A stretch of DNA of 64,000 bases from assembly GCF_018138085.1 (NCBI RefSeq), contig NZ_CP073105.1, positions 4,030,001-4,094,000 on the forward strand, given 5' to 3'. This DNA is from Stutzerimonas stutzeri (GTDB taxonomy: Bacteria > Pseudomonadota > Gammaproteobacteria > Pseudomonadales > Pseudomonadaceae). Position numbers and translations under genes: made by a program. Below are positions 8,668-19,303 of the stretch, piece after piece. A model generated the notes under the pieces. It worked only from the letters and a program-made list of their open reading frames with translations, had not been told where the DNA came from and made no database searches. Positions within the stretch are counted from its first letter, which is position 1, and every line of letters begins with the position of its first letter.

Positions 8668-9438
8668 ATGCCCCTGTTCGACATGCTGTTGCTCATTGCT
8701 GCCGGTTTTGCCGCCGGTGGCATGAATGCCTTGGCTGGCGGTGGCACCTTCTTTTCGTTCCCGGCGCTGCTGGCCACCGGCCTGCCACCGGTCACGGCCA
8801 ACGCGACCAACGCCGTGGCGCTCTGGCCCGCCAGCCTCGCGGGCGCCTGGGCGGCGCGCTCGGCACTACGTCCGCTGGGTCGCTATCTGCTTCCGCTGTT
8901 GCTGGCAGGGCTGCTGGGCGGCCTGATCGGCGGCCTGCTACTGCTCGCCAGCGGTGACGATGTGTTCAGCCTGCTGATTCCCTGGCTGCTGCTCGTCGCC
9001 ACCGCCCTGTTCGCCGCCAGCCCCTGGCTGAGCCGCTGGCTGGCGGCGCGGCGCAAGGACGACAGCGCGATACCGCCACATGCGCCGGCATCGCTGGCGG
9101 CGCATGGCCTGGTGTCCATCTACGGCGGCTACTTCGGCGCAGGCATGGGCATCCTGCAGCTGGCGGCGTTCTCCATCGAAGGTCATCAGCTGGTTCGCGC
9201 CAACGCATTGAAGAACCTCATCTCCGCAGTTATCTACAGCGTCGCCACGGCCACCTTCATCATCGCCGGTCGGGTGAGCCTGTACGAACTGGCGATCCTG
9301 CTGATCGGCACCACCCTCGGCGGCTATGCCGGTGGCGCGCTGAGCAAGAAGCTGCCGGCCAGTTGGCTGCGCGTCTTCGTCATCGTGGTCGGCGCCAGCA
9401 TGACGCTCTATTACTTCCAGCCCATATACTGGCGCTGA
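8668..9438 (+). CDS. TSUP-family (TauE/SafE-like) permease
   Basis: A 256-residue protein with about eight membrane helices in two similar halves. Each half has a Gly-rich signature: [18 protein letters not shown] near the N-terminus and [11 protein letters not shown] in the middle. TSUP/TauE permeases export or import sulfite, sulfoacetate, thiosulfate and related anions; the substrate here cannot be read from sequence. The start at 8668 is the ATG nearest the conserved first helix. Confidence 0.88.
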   Translation: MPLFDMLLLIAAGFAAGGMNALAGGGTFFSFPALLATGLPPVTANATNAVALWPASLAGAWAARSALRPLGRYLLPLLLAGLLGGLIGGLLLLASGDDVFSLLIPWLLLVATALFAASPWLSRWLAARRKDDSAIPPHAPASLAAHGLVSIYGGYFGAGMGILQLAAFSIEGHQLVRANALKNLISAVIYSVATATFIIAGRVSLYELAILLIGTTLGGYAGGALSKKLPASWLRVFVIVVGASMTLYYFQPIYWR

Positions 9439-9530
9439 GCGGCGCTAGCCCGGACGGCTTATGGCTAATGCCTTCCAGCTCTGCTAGTGTCGCGCCCGTT
9501 TCAGAGCAGCCGCACAGAACAGGTTCCGCC

Positions 9531-9773
9531 ATGGCCCGCAAGAAAGTCGCCCTCGATTTCGAACAATCCCTCGCCGAGTTGCAGCAACTGGTCGAGCGCC
9601 TGGAAAGTGGCGAGCTGTCGCTGGAGGATTCGCTGACCTGCTTCGAGCAGGGTATCGGCCTGACTCGCGACTGCCAGGCCGCACTCAGCCAGGCCGAACA
9701 GAAGGTGCAGATCCTGCTCGAGCGTGACGGCAAGCTGCAGGAAGCGCCCTTCGAGGTGGATCCCGACGCATGA
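9531..9773 (+). CDS. xseB: Exodeoxyribonuclease VII small subunit
   Basis: An 80-residue helical protein with the family core [20 protein letters not shown]. It binds the large subunit XseA to form the nuclease that degrades single-stranded DNA into oligonucleotides. It overlaps ispA by 4 bases (ATGA at 9770-9773), so translation is coupled, as in the standard Pseudomonas xseB-ispA-dxs arrangement. xseA is not in the window. Confidence 0.95.
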   Translation: MARKKVALDFEQSLAELQQLVERLESGELSLEDSLTCFEQGIGLTRDCQAALSQAEQKVQILLERDGKLQEAPFEVDPDA

Positions 9774-10657
9774 TTGGCGACTACCAGCAGCGTTGCCAGA
9801 AGCGCGTCGACCGCTGCCTCGATACGCTCTTCACCCCGCCCCGCCCGCAACTCGAACGCCTCTACCAGGCCATGCGCTACAGCGTCATGAATGGCGGCAA
9901 GCGCGTTCGCCCGCTGCTGGTCTACGCCGCCTGCGAGGCGCTCGAGGGCGACAGTGCTCAAGCCGATGGCGCGGCCTGCGCGGTCGAACTGATCCATGCC
10001 TATTCACTGGTGCACGACGATCTGCCGGCCATGGACGACGACGATCTGCGCCGCGGCCAGCCGACCACCCACAAGGCCTTCGACGAAGCCTGCGCGATCC
10101 TTGCCGGCGACGGCCTGCAAAGCCTCGCCTTCGAAGCGCTGGCCAGCGAGGCACTCAACCCTGCGGACCCGGCACTGCGCCTGGACATGCTTGTCAGTCT
10201 CGCGCGCGCCGCCGGTCCGGCCGGCATGGTTGGCGGGCAGGCCATCGACCTGGGCTCGGTAGGCGTGAAGCTCGACCGCAACGCGCTTGAGCTGATGCAC
10301 CGGCACAAGACCGGCGCCCTGATCGAAGCCAGCGTGCGCCTCGGTGCCCTCGCCAGCGGGCGCGCCGAGGCCGACACGCTCGCCGCCCTGCAGTGCTATG
10401 CACAAGCCATCGGCCTGGCCTTCCAGGTACAGGACGACATCCTCGACGTGGAAAGCGACACCGCCACGCTGGGCAAGCATCAGGGTGCCGATATTGCCCG
10501 TGACAAGCCCACCTACCCGGCGTTGCTGGGCATGGACGCGGCCAAGGCCTACGCACTGGAGCTGCGCGATACGGCGCTTGAAGCCGTATCGCCCTTCGGC
10601 GAAGCCGCCCAACCGTTGCGCCAGTTGGCCCGCTTCATCGTCGAGCGCCGCAGCTGA
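9770..10657 (+). CDS. ispA: Farnesyl diphosphate synthase
   Basis: A 295-residue (2E,6E)-farnesyl diphosphate synthase, which condenses IPP with DMAPP and then GPP for quinone, hopanoid and undecaprenyl synthesis. Both aspartate-rich motifs are present: [14 protein letters not shown] (from residue 83) and DDILD (222-226). It sits in the xseB-ispA-dxs cluster, with the start overlapping xseB. Confidence 0.97.
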   Translation: MIGDYQQRCQKRVDRCLDTLFTPPRPQLERLYQAMRYSVMNGGKRVRPLLVYAACEALEGDSAQADGAACAVELIHAYSLVHDDLPAMDDDDLRRGQPTTHKAFDEACAILAGDGLQSLAFEALASEALNPADPALRLDMLVSLARAAGPAGMVGGQAIDLGSVGVKLDRNALELMHRHKTGALIEASVRLGALASGRAEADTLAALQCYAQAIGLAFQVQDDILDVESDTATLGKHQGADIARDKPTYPALLGMDAAKAYALELRDTALEAVSPFGEAAQPLRQLARFIVERRS

Positions 10658-10779
10658 ATCCGGACCACCAGGTCAGCTCGCTTACCCGAACGAGGATGAC
10701 CGTTGATGCCTGGATCATTCTTCTCGTAGTTACCATCAGGTAAACTGCGGCTCTTTTTTCAGCCAAAACGATTCGCCCG

Positions 10780-12684
10780 ATGCCCAAGACGTTCCATGAG
10801 ATTCCTCGGGTCCGCCCTGCGACGCCCGTTCTAGATCGCGCGGCCACTCCCGAGCAGCTGCGCCGGCTGGGCGAAGCGGAACTTGAAGAACTCGCCAACG
10901 AACTGCGGCAGGACCTGCTTTACAGCGTCGGCCGGACCGGTGGGCACTTCGGTGCCGGCCTCGGCGTGATCGAGCTGACCATCGCCCTGCATTACGTCTA
11001 CGACACGCCGAAAGACCGGCTGGTGTGGGACGTGGGCCATCAGGCCTATCCGCACAAGATCCTCACCGGACGCCGCGAGCGCATGGCCAGCCTGCGCCAG
11101 AAGGACGGCCTCGCCGCCTTCCCGCGTCGCAGCGAGAGCGAATACGACACCTTTGGCGTCGGCCACTCCAGCACCTCGATCAGCGCTGCCCTGGGCATGG
11201 CCATCGCCGCGCGTCTGCAGGGCAAAAAGCGCAAATCCATCGCCGTGATCGGTGACGGCGCACTCACCGCCGGCATGGCGTTCGAGGCGCTGAACCACGC
11301 CCCCGAAGTCGGCGCCGACATGCTGGTGGTGCTCAACGATAACGACATGTCGATCTCGCGCAACGTCGGCGGCCTGTCCAACTACCTGGCCAAGATCCTT
11401 TCCAGTCGTACCTATTCGAGCATGCGCGAAGGCAGCAAGAAGGTCCTTTCGCGCCTGCCCGGCGCCTGGGAGATCGCCCGTCGCACCGAGGAATACGCCA
11501 AGGGCATGCTGGTTCCCGGCACCCTGTTCGAGGAGCTGGGCTGGAACTACATCGGCCCCATCGACGGCCACGACCTGCCGACCCTTATCGCCACGCTGCG
11601 CAACATGCGCGACCTGGCCGGCCCCCAATTCCTGCATGTGGTGACCAAGAAGGGCAAAGGCTTCGCCCCGGCTGAAGCCGACCCCATCACCTGGCATGCG
11701 ATCAGCAAACTGGAGCCCGTCGGCGCGCCGGCCGCACCGAAGAAGCCCAGCGGCCCGAAGTACTCCAACGTGTTCGGCCAATGGCTGTGCGACATGGCCG
11801 CTGCCGACCCGCGCCTGACCGGCATCACGCCGGCGATGAAGGAAGGCTCTGACCTGATCGATTTCAGTGAGCGCTATCCGGACCGGTATTTCGACGTAGC
11901 CATCGCCGAGCAGCATGCGGTGACGCTGGCCGCCGGCATGGCCTGCGAAGGCGCCAAGCCGGTGGTGGCGATCTACTCGACATTCCTGCAACGTGCCTAC
12001 GATCAACTGATCCATGACGTCGCGGTGCAGAACCTCGACGTGCTGTTCGCCATCGACCGTGCCGGCCTGGTCGGCGAAGACGGTCCGACCCATGCCGGCA
12101 GCTTCGACCTGTCTTATCTGCGCTGCATCCCCGGCATGCTGGTGATGACGCCAAGCGACGAGAACGAGATGCGCCGCATGCTCACCACCGGCTATCACTT
12201 CGAAGGCCCCGCGGCGGTGCGTTACCCGCGCGGCACGGGCCCGAATGCGACGCTCGAACCCGGGCTCGAGCCGCTGGAAATCGGCAAGGGCGTGGTGCGC
12301 CGCCAGGGCAGCGCCGCCGATGGTCAGCGGGTCGCCTTGCTGGTCTTCGGTGTGCAACTGGCCGAAGCGCTGCAAGTCGGTGAAGCGCTCGATGCCACCG
12401 TGGTCGACATGCGCTTCGTCAAGCCGCTGGATGAAGCACTGGTGCGCCAGATGGCAGACAGCCACGACCTGCTGGTGACCGTCGAGGAAAACAGCATCAT
12501 GGGCGGGGCCGGCAGTGCCGTCGGCGAATTCCTCGCCGCTGAAAACCGCCAGGAGCCGATCCTTCACCTGGGCTTGCCGGATTACTACGTCGAGCACGCC
12601 AAGCCCGGCGAAATGCTGAAGGAGTGCGGCCTCGATGCCGCCGGTATCGAAGCGGCGATTCGCGCCAGACTGGCCCAGCTCTGA
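10780..12684 (+). CDS. dxs: 1-deoxy-D-xylulose-5-phosphate synthase
   Basis: A 634-residue, thiamine-diphosphate-dependent first enzyme of the MEP isoprenoid pathway, condensing pyruvate with glyceraldehyde 3-phosphate. The family blocks [16 protein letters not shown], the ThDP-binding [16 protein letters not shown] and [12 protein letters not shown] are visible. Full length for the family. A 122-base gap separates it from ispA, so it may have its own promoter. The 230 bases after the stop (12685-12915) contain no gene that I can see. Confidence 0.97.
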   Translation: MPKTFHEIPRVRPATPVLDRAATPEQLRRLGEAELEELANELRQDLLYSVGRTGGHFGAGLGVIELTIALHYVYDTPKDRLVWDVGHQAYPHKILTGRRERMASLRQKDGLAAFPRRSESEYDTFGVGHSSTSISAALGMAIAARLQGKKRKSIAVIGDGALTAGMAFEALNHAPEVGADMLVVLNDNDMSISRNVGGLSNYLAKILSSRTYSSMREGSKKVLSRLPGAWEIARRTEEYAKGMLVPGTLFEELGWNYIGPIDGHDLPTLIATLRNMRDLAGPQFLHVVTKKGKGFAPAEADPITWHAISKLEPVGAPAAPKKPSGPKYSNVFGQWLCDMAAADPRLTGITPAMKEGSDLIDFSERYPDRYFDVAIAEQHAVTLAAGMACEGAKPVVAIYSTFLQRAYDQLIHDVAVQNLDVLFAIDRAGLVGEDGPTHAGSFDLSYLRCIPGMLVMTPSDENEMRRMLTTGYHFEGPAAVRYPRGTGPNATLEPGLEPLEIGKGVVRRQGSAADGQRVALLVFGVQLAEALQVGEALDATVVDMRFVKPLDEALVRQMADSHDLLVTVEENSIMGGAGSAVGEFLAAENRQEPILHLGLPDYYVEHAKPGEMLKECGLDAAGIEAAIRARLAQL

Positions 12685-12914
12685 CGGCGCTTGTCGCGGC
12701 GCAGATCTCCTTTCAGGCGCCGCGCTGGCATCCAAGCGTCGTACATAAGCGTCTCGATCAGTTGGCTGAGGTCGGGTGGCCCTCCTCGCCTCGCCAGCTC
12801 ACACCCGACTGGACCACGGCGACCGTACTCCCGTCGCGCAGGCTGCGCTCGGCCATCAGTGCTTTGCTTGTAATTCTCAAGGGCAGCCCTTAAGGTTCCC
12901 GCGATTTCTTATCC

Positions 12915-13115
12915 GCCCGGTGTGCACGACCGCAAGGTCCGCATTAAACGGGAAGCCGGTGCGCTCGCAAGAGCAAGGCCGGCGCTGCCCCCGCAACGGT
13001 AATCTACCGTGATCCGCCGGATCACCGCCCCGCTCAACCGCCACTGTGCATCGCATGGGAAGGCGAGCCGGGTGCGCGTCGAAAGCCCGGAGACCGGCCT
13101 GGCGGATTCGACTGG
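12915..13115 (+). ncRNA. Cobalamin (B12) riboswitch
   Basis: The conserved cobalamin aptamer elements occur in order: TTAAACGGGAAGCCGGTG (about 12943-12961), GCTGCCCCCGCAACGGTAA (12984-13002), the B12 box GCCACTG (13040-13046), GGGAAGGCG (13057-13065) and AAGCCCGGAGACCGGCC (13083-13099). It lies in the 5' leader of btuB, so B12 uptake is switched off when cobalamin is plentiful. Confidence 0.95.
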
Positions 13116-13180
13116 TGTTGCGGAGGGCAGCACCGTCAAGCGCGGCTGGCTGTCTTTGTCCTCGCGCTTGTTCCTGCCCT

Positions 13181-13206
13181 CCTCAAAAGCGCTGTTCTTT
13201 TGAGGA
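13181..13206 (+). promoter_or_regulatory. Hairpin masking the btuB ribosome site
   Basis: CCTCAAAA (13181-13188) pairs perfectly with TTTTGAGG (13198-13205) around a 9-base loop. The right arm contains the GAGGA Shine-Dalgarno sequence of btuB, 10 bases before its ATG, and no T-run follows. This fits a translational expression platform for the upstream riboswitch (inference). Confidence 0.7.
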
Positions 13207-13215
13207 TTGATTCTG

Positions 13216-15090
13216 ATGAAACTGACCCGTCTTGCCTTGGCTGTGGCGCTGCTGCCGGCCTCCCAGGCATTTGCCGATACGAACATGGATGACAGCTATC
13301 AGTTGCCGAACATGCTCGTCACCTCGGCGCGCCAAGCCGAACCGCGCGCGCAGGCCACTGCAGCCAACGCGGTATTCACCCGCGCCGACATTGAGCGTTT
13401 GCAGGCGCGGAGCCTGCCCGAGCTGCTTCGCCGAGTACCGGGCGTGCAGATCGGTAGCGCTGGTGGCCTGCCGTCACTGTCGCTGCGCGGTACCGGCACG
13501 GCGCAGACCTTGGTGTTGCTGGACGGCCAGCGAATCTCTTCGGCAACGAGTGGTTTCGCCCGCCTCGACTATCTGGCCATCGACAACATCGAGCGTGTCG
13601 AAGTCATTCGCGGCCCGCGCTCGTCGCTTTACGGCGCCGACGCCATTGGCGGCGTCATCCAGATTTTCACTCGCGGCGGTGAGCCGGGCCTGAACCCGGA
13701 AGTACGCCTGGCCGCGGGTAGCGACCACACCTACCAGCGCAGCCTGAATTTCTCTGGCGGTACCCAGCAAACCCGCTTCAACCTCGGAGCTAGCCTCGAC
13801 GAGCGCGAGGGCTTCGATATCACCCGGGACGAGCGTGGCGCCGACCGCGACGACGACGGCCAGCGCACCAAAGCCCTGCACCTGAAGCTCGATCACCAGT
13901 TCGACGCCAGCTGGAAAGCTGGTCTGAGCCTTAACGATCAGCGCGGCGAGAACGAATACGACGACGCCAACGAATTCGCTCCGGGCCAACCCCAAGACGA
14001 GTTCCGGCTCAGCAGCTATAGCGGCTATCTGGACGGGCAGTTGAGCACAGTCTGGAACAGCCGGCTGGAGTTGGGGCGCAGTTTCGACCGAAACCGTGCG
14101 GTGGGCTCGGCCTTCAATGACGGCCTGCTGGAAACCACCCGTCACTCGGCCGCCTGGACCAACCGCCTGCGACTGAACGAAAACCATCAACTGAGCCTCG
14201 GCAGCGACTGGTACGAGGATCGCCTGGACGCCACCACGGCCTATCAGGAAGACAGCCGCAACAACCTGGCCTTCTTCGCCCAGCACAGCTATCAGGGCGA
14301 CGACTTCGGCACGGAGCTGGGCCTGCGCCATGACGACAACGAGCAATTCGGCAGCCACAATAGCTGGAACGCAGCCTTCAGCCTGCCAACAGGCCAATCG
14401 CAGCGCTGGATACTCAGTTATGGTGAAGGCTTTCGCGCGCCGACGTTCACCGATCTCTACGCACCGCCGGCCTGGGGGCCCAATCCGGACCTGAAGCCGG
14501 AAACTTCGAAGACCTACGAGCTGCAATGGCGCGCCGATTTCAGCGGTACTCAACTCGAGGCGTCACTTTATCGCACCGATGTCGAAGACATGATCGCTTG
14601 GGGCGGTCGCCAGATGGAAAACGTAAACCACGCTCGCATCAACGGTTTCGAGACCAGCGTGGCCCGAGAGGTGCTGGGCTGGCAGACCCATCTCGGGCTG
14701 AGCATCATCGACCCTCGCGACCGGGACAGCGGTCGCGTGTTGCAACGCCGCGCCAAGCGCACGCTGAGCCTGGATCTGGATCGACAGTTCGGCGAATTTG
14801 GCGTTGGCGCGACCTGGCAGGCCTTTAGCCAACGCTTCGATGACGGCGGCTTCAATGCGAGCTTCCAATCCGAGCGAAGCACGATTCCGGGCTATGCGGT
14901 GCTCGACCTGCGCACCAACTGGCAAGCCAGTCCAGAACTACGTTGGGAAGCCAAGCTGGAAAACGTGCTAGACAAGGATTACCACCAGGCGCTGTACCAG
15001 CGCACCTTCGGCGACATGGATAGTGTCTACGGTTACCGCAATCAGGGCCGCACCGGACTGCTCGCGGTCATCTGGACGCCAGCGCTCTAA
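13216..15090 (+). CDS. btuB: TonB-dependent vitamin B12 outer-membrane receptor
   Basis: A 624-residue outer-membrane receptor. Signal peptide MKLTRLALAVALLPASQAFA, plug domain (LPELLRRVPGVQI ... RGPRSSLYGADAIGGVIQIFT, about residues 50-155), then a beta-barrel ending in a C-terminal TonB-receptor strand (GRTGLLAVIWTPAL). Cobalamin specificity is supported by the riboswitch directly upstream and the BtuF-like gene convergent at 15106. The ATG at 13216 is chosen over a TTG at 13207 because of the signal peptide and SD spacing. Confidence 0.95.
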   Translation: MKLTRLALAVALLPASQAFADTNMDDSYQLPNMLVTSARQAEPRAQATAANAVFTRADIERLQARSLPELLRRVPGVQIGSAGGLPSLSLRGTGTAQTLVLLDGQRISSATSGFARLDYLAIDNIERVEVIRGPRSSLYGADAIGGVIQIFTRGGEPGLNPEVRLAAGSDHTYQRSLNFSGGTQQTRFNLGASLDEREGFDITRDERGADRDDDGQRTKALHLKLDHQFDASWKAGLSLNDQRGENEYDDANEFAPGQPQDEFRLSSYSGYLDGQLSTVWNSRLELGRSFDRNRAVGSAFNDGLLETTRHSAAWTNRLRLNENHQLSLGSDWYEDRLDATTAYQEDSRNNLAFFAQHSYQGDDFGTELGLRHDDNEQFGSHNSWNAAFSLPTGQSQRWILSYGEGFRAPTFTDLYAPPAWGPNPDLKPETSKTYELQWRADFSGTQLEASLYRTDVEDMIAWGGRQMENVNHARINGFETSVAREVLGWQTHLGLSIIDPRDRDSGRVLQRRAKRTLSLDLDRQFGEFGVGATWQAFSQRFDDGGFNASFQSERSTIPGYAVLDLRTNWQASPELRWEAKLENVLDKDYHQALYQRTFGDMDSVYGYRNQGRTGLLAVIWTPAL

Positions 15091-15105
15091 CCGCGCGCAG
15101 CCATC

Positions 15106-15906
15106 TCAGGGAGTGGCCCGCCCCATCACCTCACAGAGCTTCCCGATCGCAGCCAGCATCTGGAAGCTCGGCCGCTCCAGCCCCTTGTCCGGCACTTCCC
15201 ATAGCTGGCCCTTGTGCACCGCCGCCAGCTGCGGCCAGGCTTTCCATTCGGACAGCTGGGCGCCGCTGCCGGCGAGGATCACTTCGGGATTGCGCGACAG
15301 CACGGACTCGATGCTGACCTGAGGCGCGGGCAGTTGGAGATCCGCGAACACATTGCGACCGCCGCAGACTTCGATGGCCTCGCTGATGATCTGCCGACCG
15401 CCGAGGGTGTACAGCGGGCGATTCCAGATCTGATAGAACACCGTCAGCGGACGCTCGCGGTGGTAATGCCGACGCAGCCGATCCAGCCCCTGCTTGAACG
15501 CTCGTTCGAGCTCCCGCCCCTGCTCGCCCAGCCCAATCCGCTCGCCGATCAGCGCGAATTGCTCGGACAGCTGAGCCAGCGACCTCGGTTGTGCAACCAG
15601 CACCGGAATGCCGAACTGCGTCAGCTGTTCACGTTGCGCCTGGCTGATGCTGTCCGGCCAGAGCAATACCAGTGTCGGCTGCAACGCCAGAAGGCTTTCC
15701 ATTTCCAGCTGACCGAGCCGTCCCACGGACGGCAAGCCAGCCAGCGCTTCCGGCCGCTCGCCGCCGTCGAGCACGCCGACCAGCAGATCGTCTGCATTCA
15801 GTTCCAGCATGATTTCGCTAAGCGAGGGCGCCAGGCTGACCACCCGCTCCGCCGCCGCCAGCAAAGGCGAGATCAATAGCGCGACGACCAGCAGCAGCGC
15901 ACGCAT
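15106..15906 (-). CDS. btuF: Cobalamin-binding periplasmic protein, BtuF-like
   Basis: A 266-residue solute-binding protein with a signal peptide ([19 protein letters not shown]) and the BtuF-type fold: RVVSLAPSLSEIMLELNADD at the N-terminal lobe and YTLGGRQIISEAIEVCGG in the C-lobe. It captures B12 (or an Fe-siderophore-like ligand) for an ABC importer; the btuCD genes are not adjacent. The start overlaps the upstream membrane-protein gene by one base (TGATG), so it is in the ribA operon. Confidence 0.85.
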   Translation of the reverse strand: MRALLLVVALLISPLLAAAERVVSLAPSLSEIMLELNADDLLVGVLDGGERPEALAGLPSVGRLGQLEMESLLALQPTLVLLWPDSISQAQREQLTQFGIPVLVAQPRSLAQLSEQFALIGERIGLGEQGRELERAFKQGLDRLRRHYHRERPLTVFYQIWNRPLYTLGGRQIISEAIEVCGGRNVFADLQLPAPQVSIESVLSRNPEVILAGSGAQLSEWKAWPQLAAVHKGQLWEVPDKGLERPSFQMLAAIGKLCEVMGRATP

Positions 15907-16325
15907 CACTGCAGTTGGCGCGGAATGCGGTAGAGCAACAGCAGCACGAGGCTACCGGAGACCAGCAGCACCTGCGCGACAGGCTCGAGGCCCAGCGGCG
16001 CACCGAGTGCCGCAAGCCACGCCGGTAAAGCCGCGGTCCGCAAAGCCCGTAGCCGCACGGTGCGTAACGCCGCCCAAGAAGACGCTTCGGCAGCGGTGTC
16101 CAGGCCATTTTCAGTCGCGATCAACGCGTGCTTGTAGGCCGTGAAACGGGGCAGATTGAGAAACAGTGCGGCGAGCCCGACAAGGAATAACGGCAGGGCG
16201 AGCGGCTCACCGAAGCGGCCAGCCAGCTGGGGAAGCTGGCTGCTGACGAGCACGGGCGCGACGATGAACAGCAGGTAGTACCAGCCGTCGAGCTTCAACT
16301 GGCGACGGGCGGCCGTGCGGTTCAC
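15906..16325 (-). CDS. Hypothetical inner-membrane protein
   Basis: A 139-residue protein with about four hydrophobic segments ([28 protein letters not shown]; around residues 100-115; [17 protein letters not shown]). GTG start, overlapping the ribA stop by 4 bases (GTGA) and running straight into btuF, so it sits between them in a tightly packed operon. I do not recognise a functional motif. A similar small membrane gene occupies this place in other pseudomonads (from memory). Confidence 0.75.
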   Translation of the reverse strand: MNRTAARRQLKLDGWYYLLFIVAPVLVSSQLPQLAGRFGEPLALPLFLVGLAALFLNLPRFTAYKHALIATENGLDTAAEASSWAALRTVRLRALRTAALPAWLAALGAPLGLEPVAQVLLVSGSLVLLLLYRIPRQLQ

Positions 16326-16939
16326 GACTGCTCGGCTTCACCCTGGTGAATTTCGCCGAGCATGTGGCCGAGCTTGCCGGCCTTTGTGGCGAGGTACTTG
16401 CGGTTGTGCGGGTTGTGCGCGATCTGCAGCGGCATGCGCTCGGCGACGCGGATACCGAAGCCTTGCAGGGCCTTCACCTTGCGCGGGTTGTTGGTCATCA
16501 GCTTGATCTCGGCGATGCCCAGGTGCTCTAGCATCGGCAGGCAGATCGCGTAGTCGCGCATATCCGGCGCGAAGCCGAGACGCTCGTTGGCCTCGACGGT
16601 ATCGGCGCCGCCGTCCTGCAACTCATAGGCGCGGATCTTGTTCAGCAGACCGATACCGCGGCCTTCCTGGCGCAGATAGAGCAATGCGCCACGGCCTTCT
16701 TCGGCAATCGCGCGCAGTGCGGCCTCCAGCTGAAAACCGCAATCGCAGCGCAAGCTGAACAGGGCGTCACCGGTCAAGCACTCGGAATGCAGACGACCCA
16801 ATACGGGCTTGCCGTCGGCAACATCGCCCAGCGTCAGTACGACATGTTCCTTGCCAGTGTCCTGATCGAGAAAACCATGCATGGTGAACACACCGAACGG
16901 CGTCGGCAGTTTGGAAGCGGCGACGAACACGACAGACAC
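16322..16939 (-). CDS. ribA: GTP cyclohydrolase II
   Basis: A 205-residue enzyme for the first committed step of riboflavin synthesis (GTP to a 2,5-diamino-pyrimidinone phosphate). The zinc-binding cysteines are in [16 protein letters not shown] and the active-site block is [20 protein letters not shown]. The GTG start at 16939 is chosen because the conserved N-terminus ([14 protein letters not shown]) begins there and GGAG lies 7-10 bases upstream; the longer frame is not family-like. This is the stand-alone RibA; the RibBA protein at 20445 is the second paralogue. Confidence 0.95.
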   Translation of the reverse strand: MSVVFVAASKLPTPFGVFTMHGFLDQDTGKEHVVLTLGDVADGKPVLGRLHSECLTGDALFSLRCDCGFQLEAALRAIAEEGRGALLYLRQEGRGIGLLNKIRAYELQDGGADTVEANERLGFAPDMRDYAICLPMLEHLGIAEIKLMTNNPRKVKALQGFGIRVAERMPLQIAHNPHNRKYLATKAGKLGHMLGEIHQGEAEQS

Positions 16940-17049
16940 CGGAGAAACTCCAGAAGGCAGAAAAGCGGATATTGTAACAGCAGTCCCGCGACAAGCTGTA
17001 TCGGAAGATGTCGCGCAGTGCCGCCAATCCATGCCGCGAACGGGCGGGT

Positions 17050-17697
17050 CTAGAACTTCGATTCCAGTTTCAGGACGCCCTGCTCCTCGCGCCAGCTGAC
17101 GCGGCTGAGAAAGCTCATGCCAAGCAGCGCATCGGTAGGTGAGCCGCCTTCCACCACGACGGCTTCGACCCCGAGCACGTCGATCGCGCCGACTTTCACG
17201 CTATTGAGACTGACGCGCCAGGCCTTGGCTGTACCGCTTGCGGTGCTGACGACCATTTGCCGGCCATCGACCCGATAGTCGATGCCGAGGCGACGAGCCT
17301 GGATTTCGTTGATCGCGACCGACGTGGCGCCGGTATCGACAAGAAACTGCACAGGCTGCCCGTTGATGGAACCCGCTATCCAGTAGTGGCCGCCCTGCCC
17401 CTGGGCAATGCTTAGCTGCCGGCGCTCGGGCTCGGCAAAACCCGCGCTGAGCTCCCGGGAAAGCCCATAATTTCGCTCGACGCCATCCACCCGAAGCACC
17501 GCGCCTTTCGTGTCGGCACTGATCACTTCGACGCCTCCGGGGCCCGTCTGACCGACCCGTACCAGCTTGCGCTGACCATCGACATTCAACACGGCAGCAC
17601 CGGGAAACAGGCCGACCACTTGCACACGCGGGGACGCCAGGGCGGTGAACGCCAGGATCGACAGGGTCGTGGCGAATAACAAGGCAACGGGGCGCAT
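17050..17697 (-). CDS. Periplasmic clan AA (retropepsin-like) aspartic protease
   Basis: A 215-residue protein with a signal peptide (to about residue 21) and a C-terminal retropepsin-like domain. The catalytic motif is VDTGATS (D121) and the second conserved block is [11 protein letters not shown]. It matches the TIGR02281-type bacterial family, of which little is known. The N-terminal region (22-95) is beta-rich and Gly-rich. It is the second exported DTG-type protein in this window, after the one at 4163. Confidence 0.85.
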   Translation of the reverse strand: MRPVALLFATTLSILAFTALASPRVQVVGLFPGAAVLNVDGQRKLVRVGQTGPGGVEVISADTKGAVLRVDGVERNYGLSRELSAGFAEPERRQLSIAQGQGGHYWIAGSINGQPVQFLVDTGATSVAINEIQARRLGIDYRVDGRQMVVSTASGTAKAWRVSLNSVKVGAIDVLGVEAVVVEGGSPTDALLGMSFLSRVSWREEQGVLKLESKF

Positions 17698-17792
17698 CAG
17701 CGGCGGCTCCTTAGCTCAGGGCGGATCGCATTTTTTCACGAGCCCCTGGATGTTGCAGCGATCCGGCGCACAGCACGAACCGACAAGACGGG

Positions 17793-18293
17793 TCAGCCGA
17801 GCAATCGCACCGCGATATGCATGACGCCGCAGGCGGCGACGCCGGCGAGGATGTCATCGAGCATGATGCCCAGGCCACCGTGAACATGCCGATCGACCCA
17901 GCTGATCGGCCACGGTTTGAGAATATCCAGCAGGCGGAACACGACGAATCCGAGCAGCAACCAATACCAGCCCGCCGGCACCAACCAGAAGGTGATCCAG
18001 ATACCGGCGAACTCGTCCCAGACAATGCCCTCATGATCGTGCACGCCAAGATCCTGAGCGACCTTGCCGCACAGCCAGATGCCGAACAGCATGCTGGCGA
18101 GAATCAACGCGCCGTAGCCCCAGCCAGGCAGCAGCTGCCACAGCGGCACGAATGCCAGCGCCACCAGCGAGCCCCAGGTGCCGGGCGCCTTGGGCAATGT
18201 GCCGGAGCCGAAACCGAACGCAAGGTTGTGCCAGGGATTGCTCCAGACTGAATGCGGAATCGGTTCGGCGCCAGGCTGCAGGGAATCGGTCAA
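17793..18293 (-). CDS. pgpA: Phosphatidylglycerophosphatase A
   Basis: A 166-residue membrane enzyme that dephosphorylates phosphatidylglycerol phosphate to phosphatidylglycerol. Recognisable family features are FGSGTLPKAPGTWGSL, DHEGIVWDEFAGIW and the C-terminal LDDILAGV. It follows thiL (gap 39 bases), as in the conserved nusB-thiL-pgpA order. Confidence 0.95.
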   Translation of the reverse strand: MTDSLQPGAEPIPHSVWSNPWHNLAFGFGSGTLPKAPGTWGSLVALAFVPLWQLLPGWGYGALILASMLFGIWLCGKVAQDLGVHDHEGIVWDEFAGIWITFWLVPAGWYWLLLGFVVFRLLDILKPWPISWVDRHVHGGLGIMLDDILAGVAACGVMHIAVRLLG

Positions 18294-18332
18294 GCGGTGT
18301 TCCTCTTGTTCTTGGCGAGCGAAACGCGCCGC

Positions 18333-19289
18333 TCAGTTGCGGAAATGGTTATAACCCAGGTCACCGGTGGTCACGGCGTTGCCGCTCGCGTCGACCAGCT
18401 CGACCCCCTCGCCTGCGACGGCCCGGCCGATCACGTGAATCGGCCAGCCTTCTTCGAGCAGCTCTGACAGGTGCTCGGCAGGCAGCGTGAATGCCAGCAG
18501 ATAGTCATCACCACCCGCCAGGGCGCACTGCAGCGCGCCTTCACCGGCGAAAGCCCGTAGCGCATCCGACAATGGCAGCCGAGCTTGCTCGATTTGCAGC
18601 GAGACGCCCGAGGCGCAGGCGATATGCCCGCAGTCAGCCAGCAGCCCATCGGATATATCCAGCGCCGCCGTGGCCCTGCCACGCAATGCCTGGCCGAGGG
18701 AGAGCTGCGGCTGTAGCGTCCAGTAGCGACGCAGCAGCGCCGCCCCTTCAGGCGAATCGCCCGGCCGCTCACCGAGCACAATCGGTAATGCACCGGCCGC
18801 ATCGCCCAGCGCACCGCCCACACAAAGCAGGTCACCGGGTTGCGCGCCGCTGCGCAACAACGCCGCACCGGTCGGTACGTGGCCGAAGACCGTCAGCGTC
18901 ATGCTCAACGGGCCGCGCGTGGTATCACCGCCGATCAGGCGCATGTCGCAGCCGGCCGCCATTGCATCGAGGCCACGAGCGAACTCGGCCAGCCAATCGG
19001 CGTCGACGCATGGAATGGTCAGCGCCAGGGTAAAACCGATGGGCGTCGCGCCCATCCCGGCGAGATCGCTGGTCGAGACGGCCAACGCACGCTGGCCAAG
19101 CAGATAGGGATCGCAAGGATCGGGGAAATGCACGCCGGCGACCAGCGTGTCTGTCGATATCGTCAGCTGCTCCCCGGCAGGAACGGATAGCAAGGCGCAA
19201 TCATCGCCGATGCCCAACACGACTTCGCCGCCAGCCCTGGCACAAGCGGCGGCGGCGAAGTAGTGGCGGATCAGCTCGAACTCACCCAT
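18333..19289 (-). CDS. thiL: Thiamine-monophosphate kinase
   Basis: A 318-residue kinase of the PurM/ThiL superfamily that phosphorylates thiamine phosphate to the active cofactor thiamine diphosphate. The N-terminal GIGDDCALL and the internal ALDISDGLLADCGHIA blocks are diagnostic. It lies 14 bases after nusB in the same operon. The product serves Dxs and other ThDP enzymes. Confidence 0.95.
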   Translation of the reverse strand: MGEFELIRHYFAAAACARAGGEVVLGIGDDCALLSVPAGEQLTISTDTLVAGVHFPDPCDPYLLGQRALAVSTSDLAGMGATPIGFTLALTIPCVDADWLAEFARGLDAMAAGCDMRLIGGDTTRGPLSMTLTVFGHVPTGAALLRSGAQPGDLLCVGGALGDAAGALPIVLGERPGDSPEGAALLRRYWTLQPQLSLGQALRGRATAALDISDGLLADCGHIACASGVSLQIEQARLPLSDALRAFAGEGALQCALAGGDDYLLAFTLPAEHLSELLEEGWPIHVIGRAVAGEGVELVDASGNAVTTGDLGYNHFRN

Positions 19290-19303
19290 CAGGCAGACCA
19301 GGC

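Noticed and set aside
10831..12735. 634-codon antisense frame opposite dxs
   Set aside because: It mirrors a clear dxs gene codon by codon and has no family features, as is usual in high-GC DNA.
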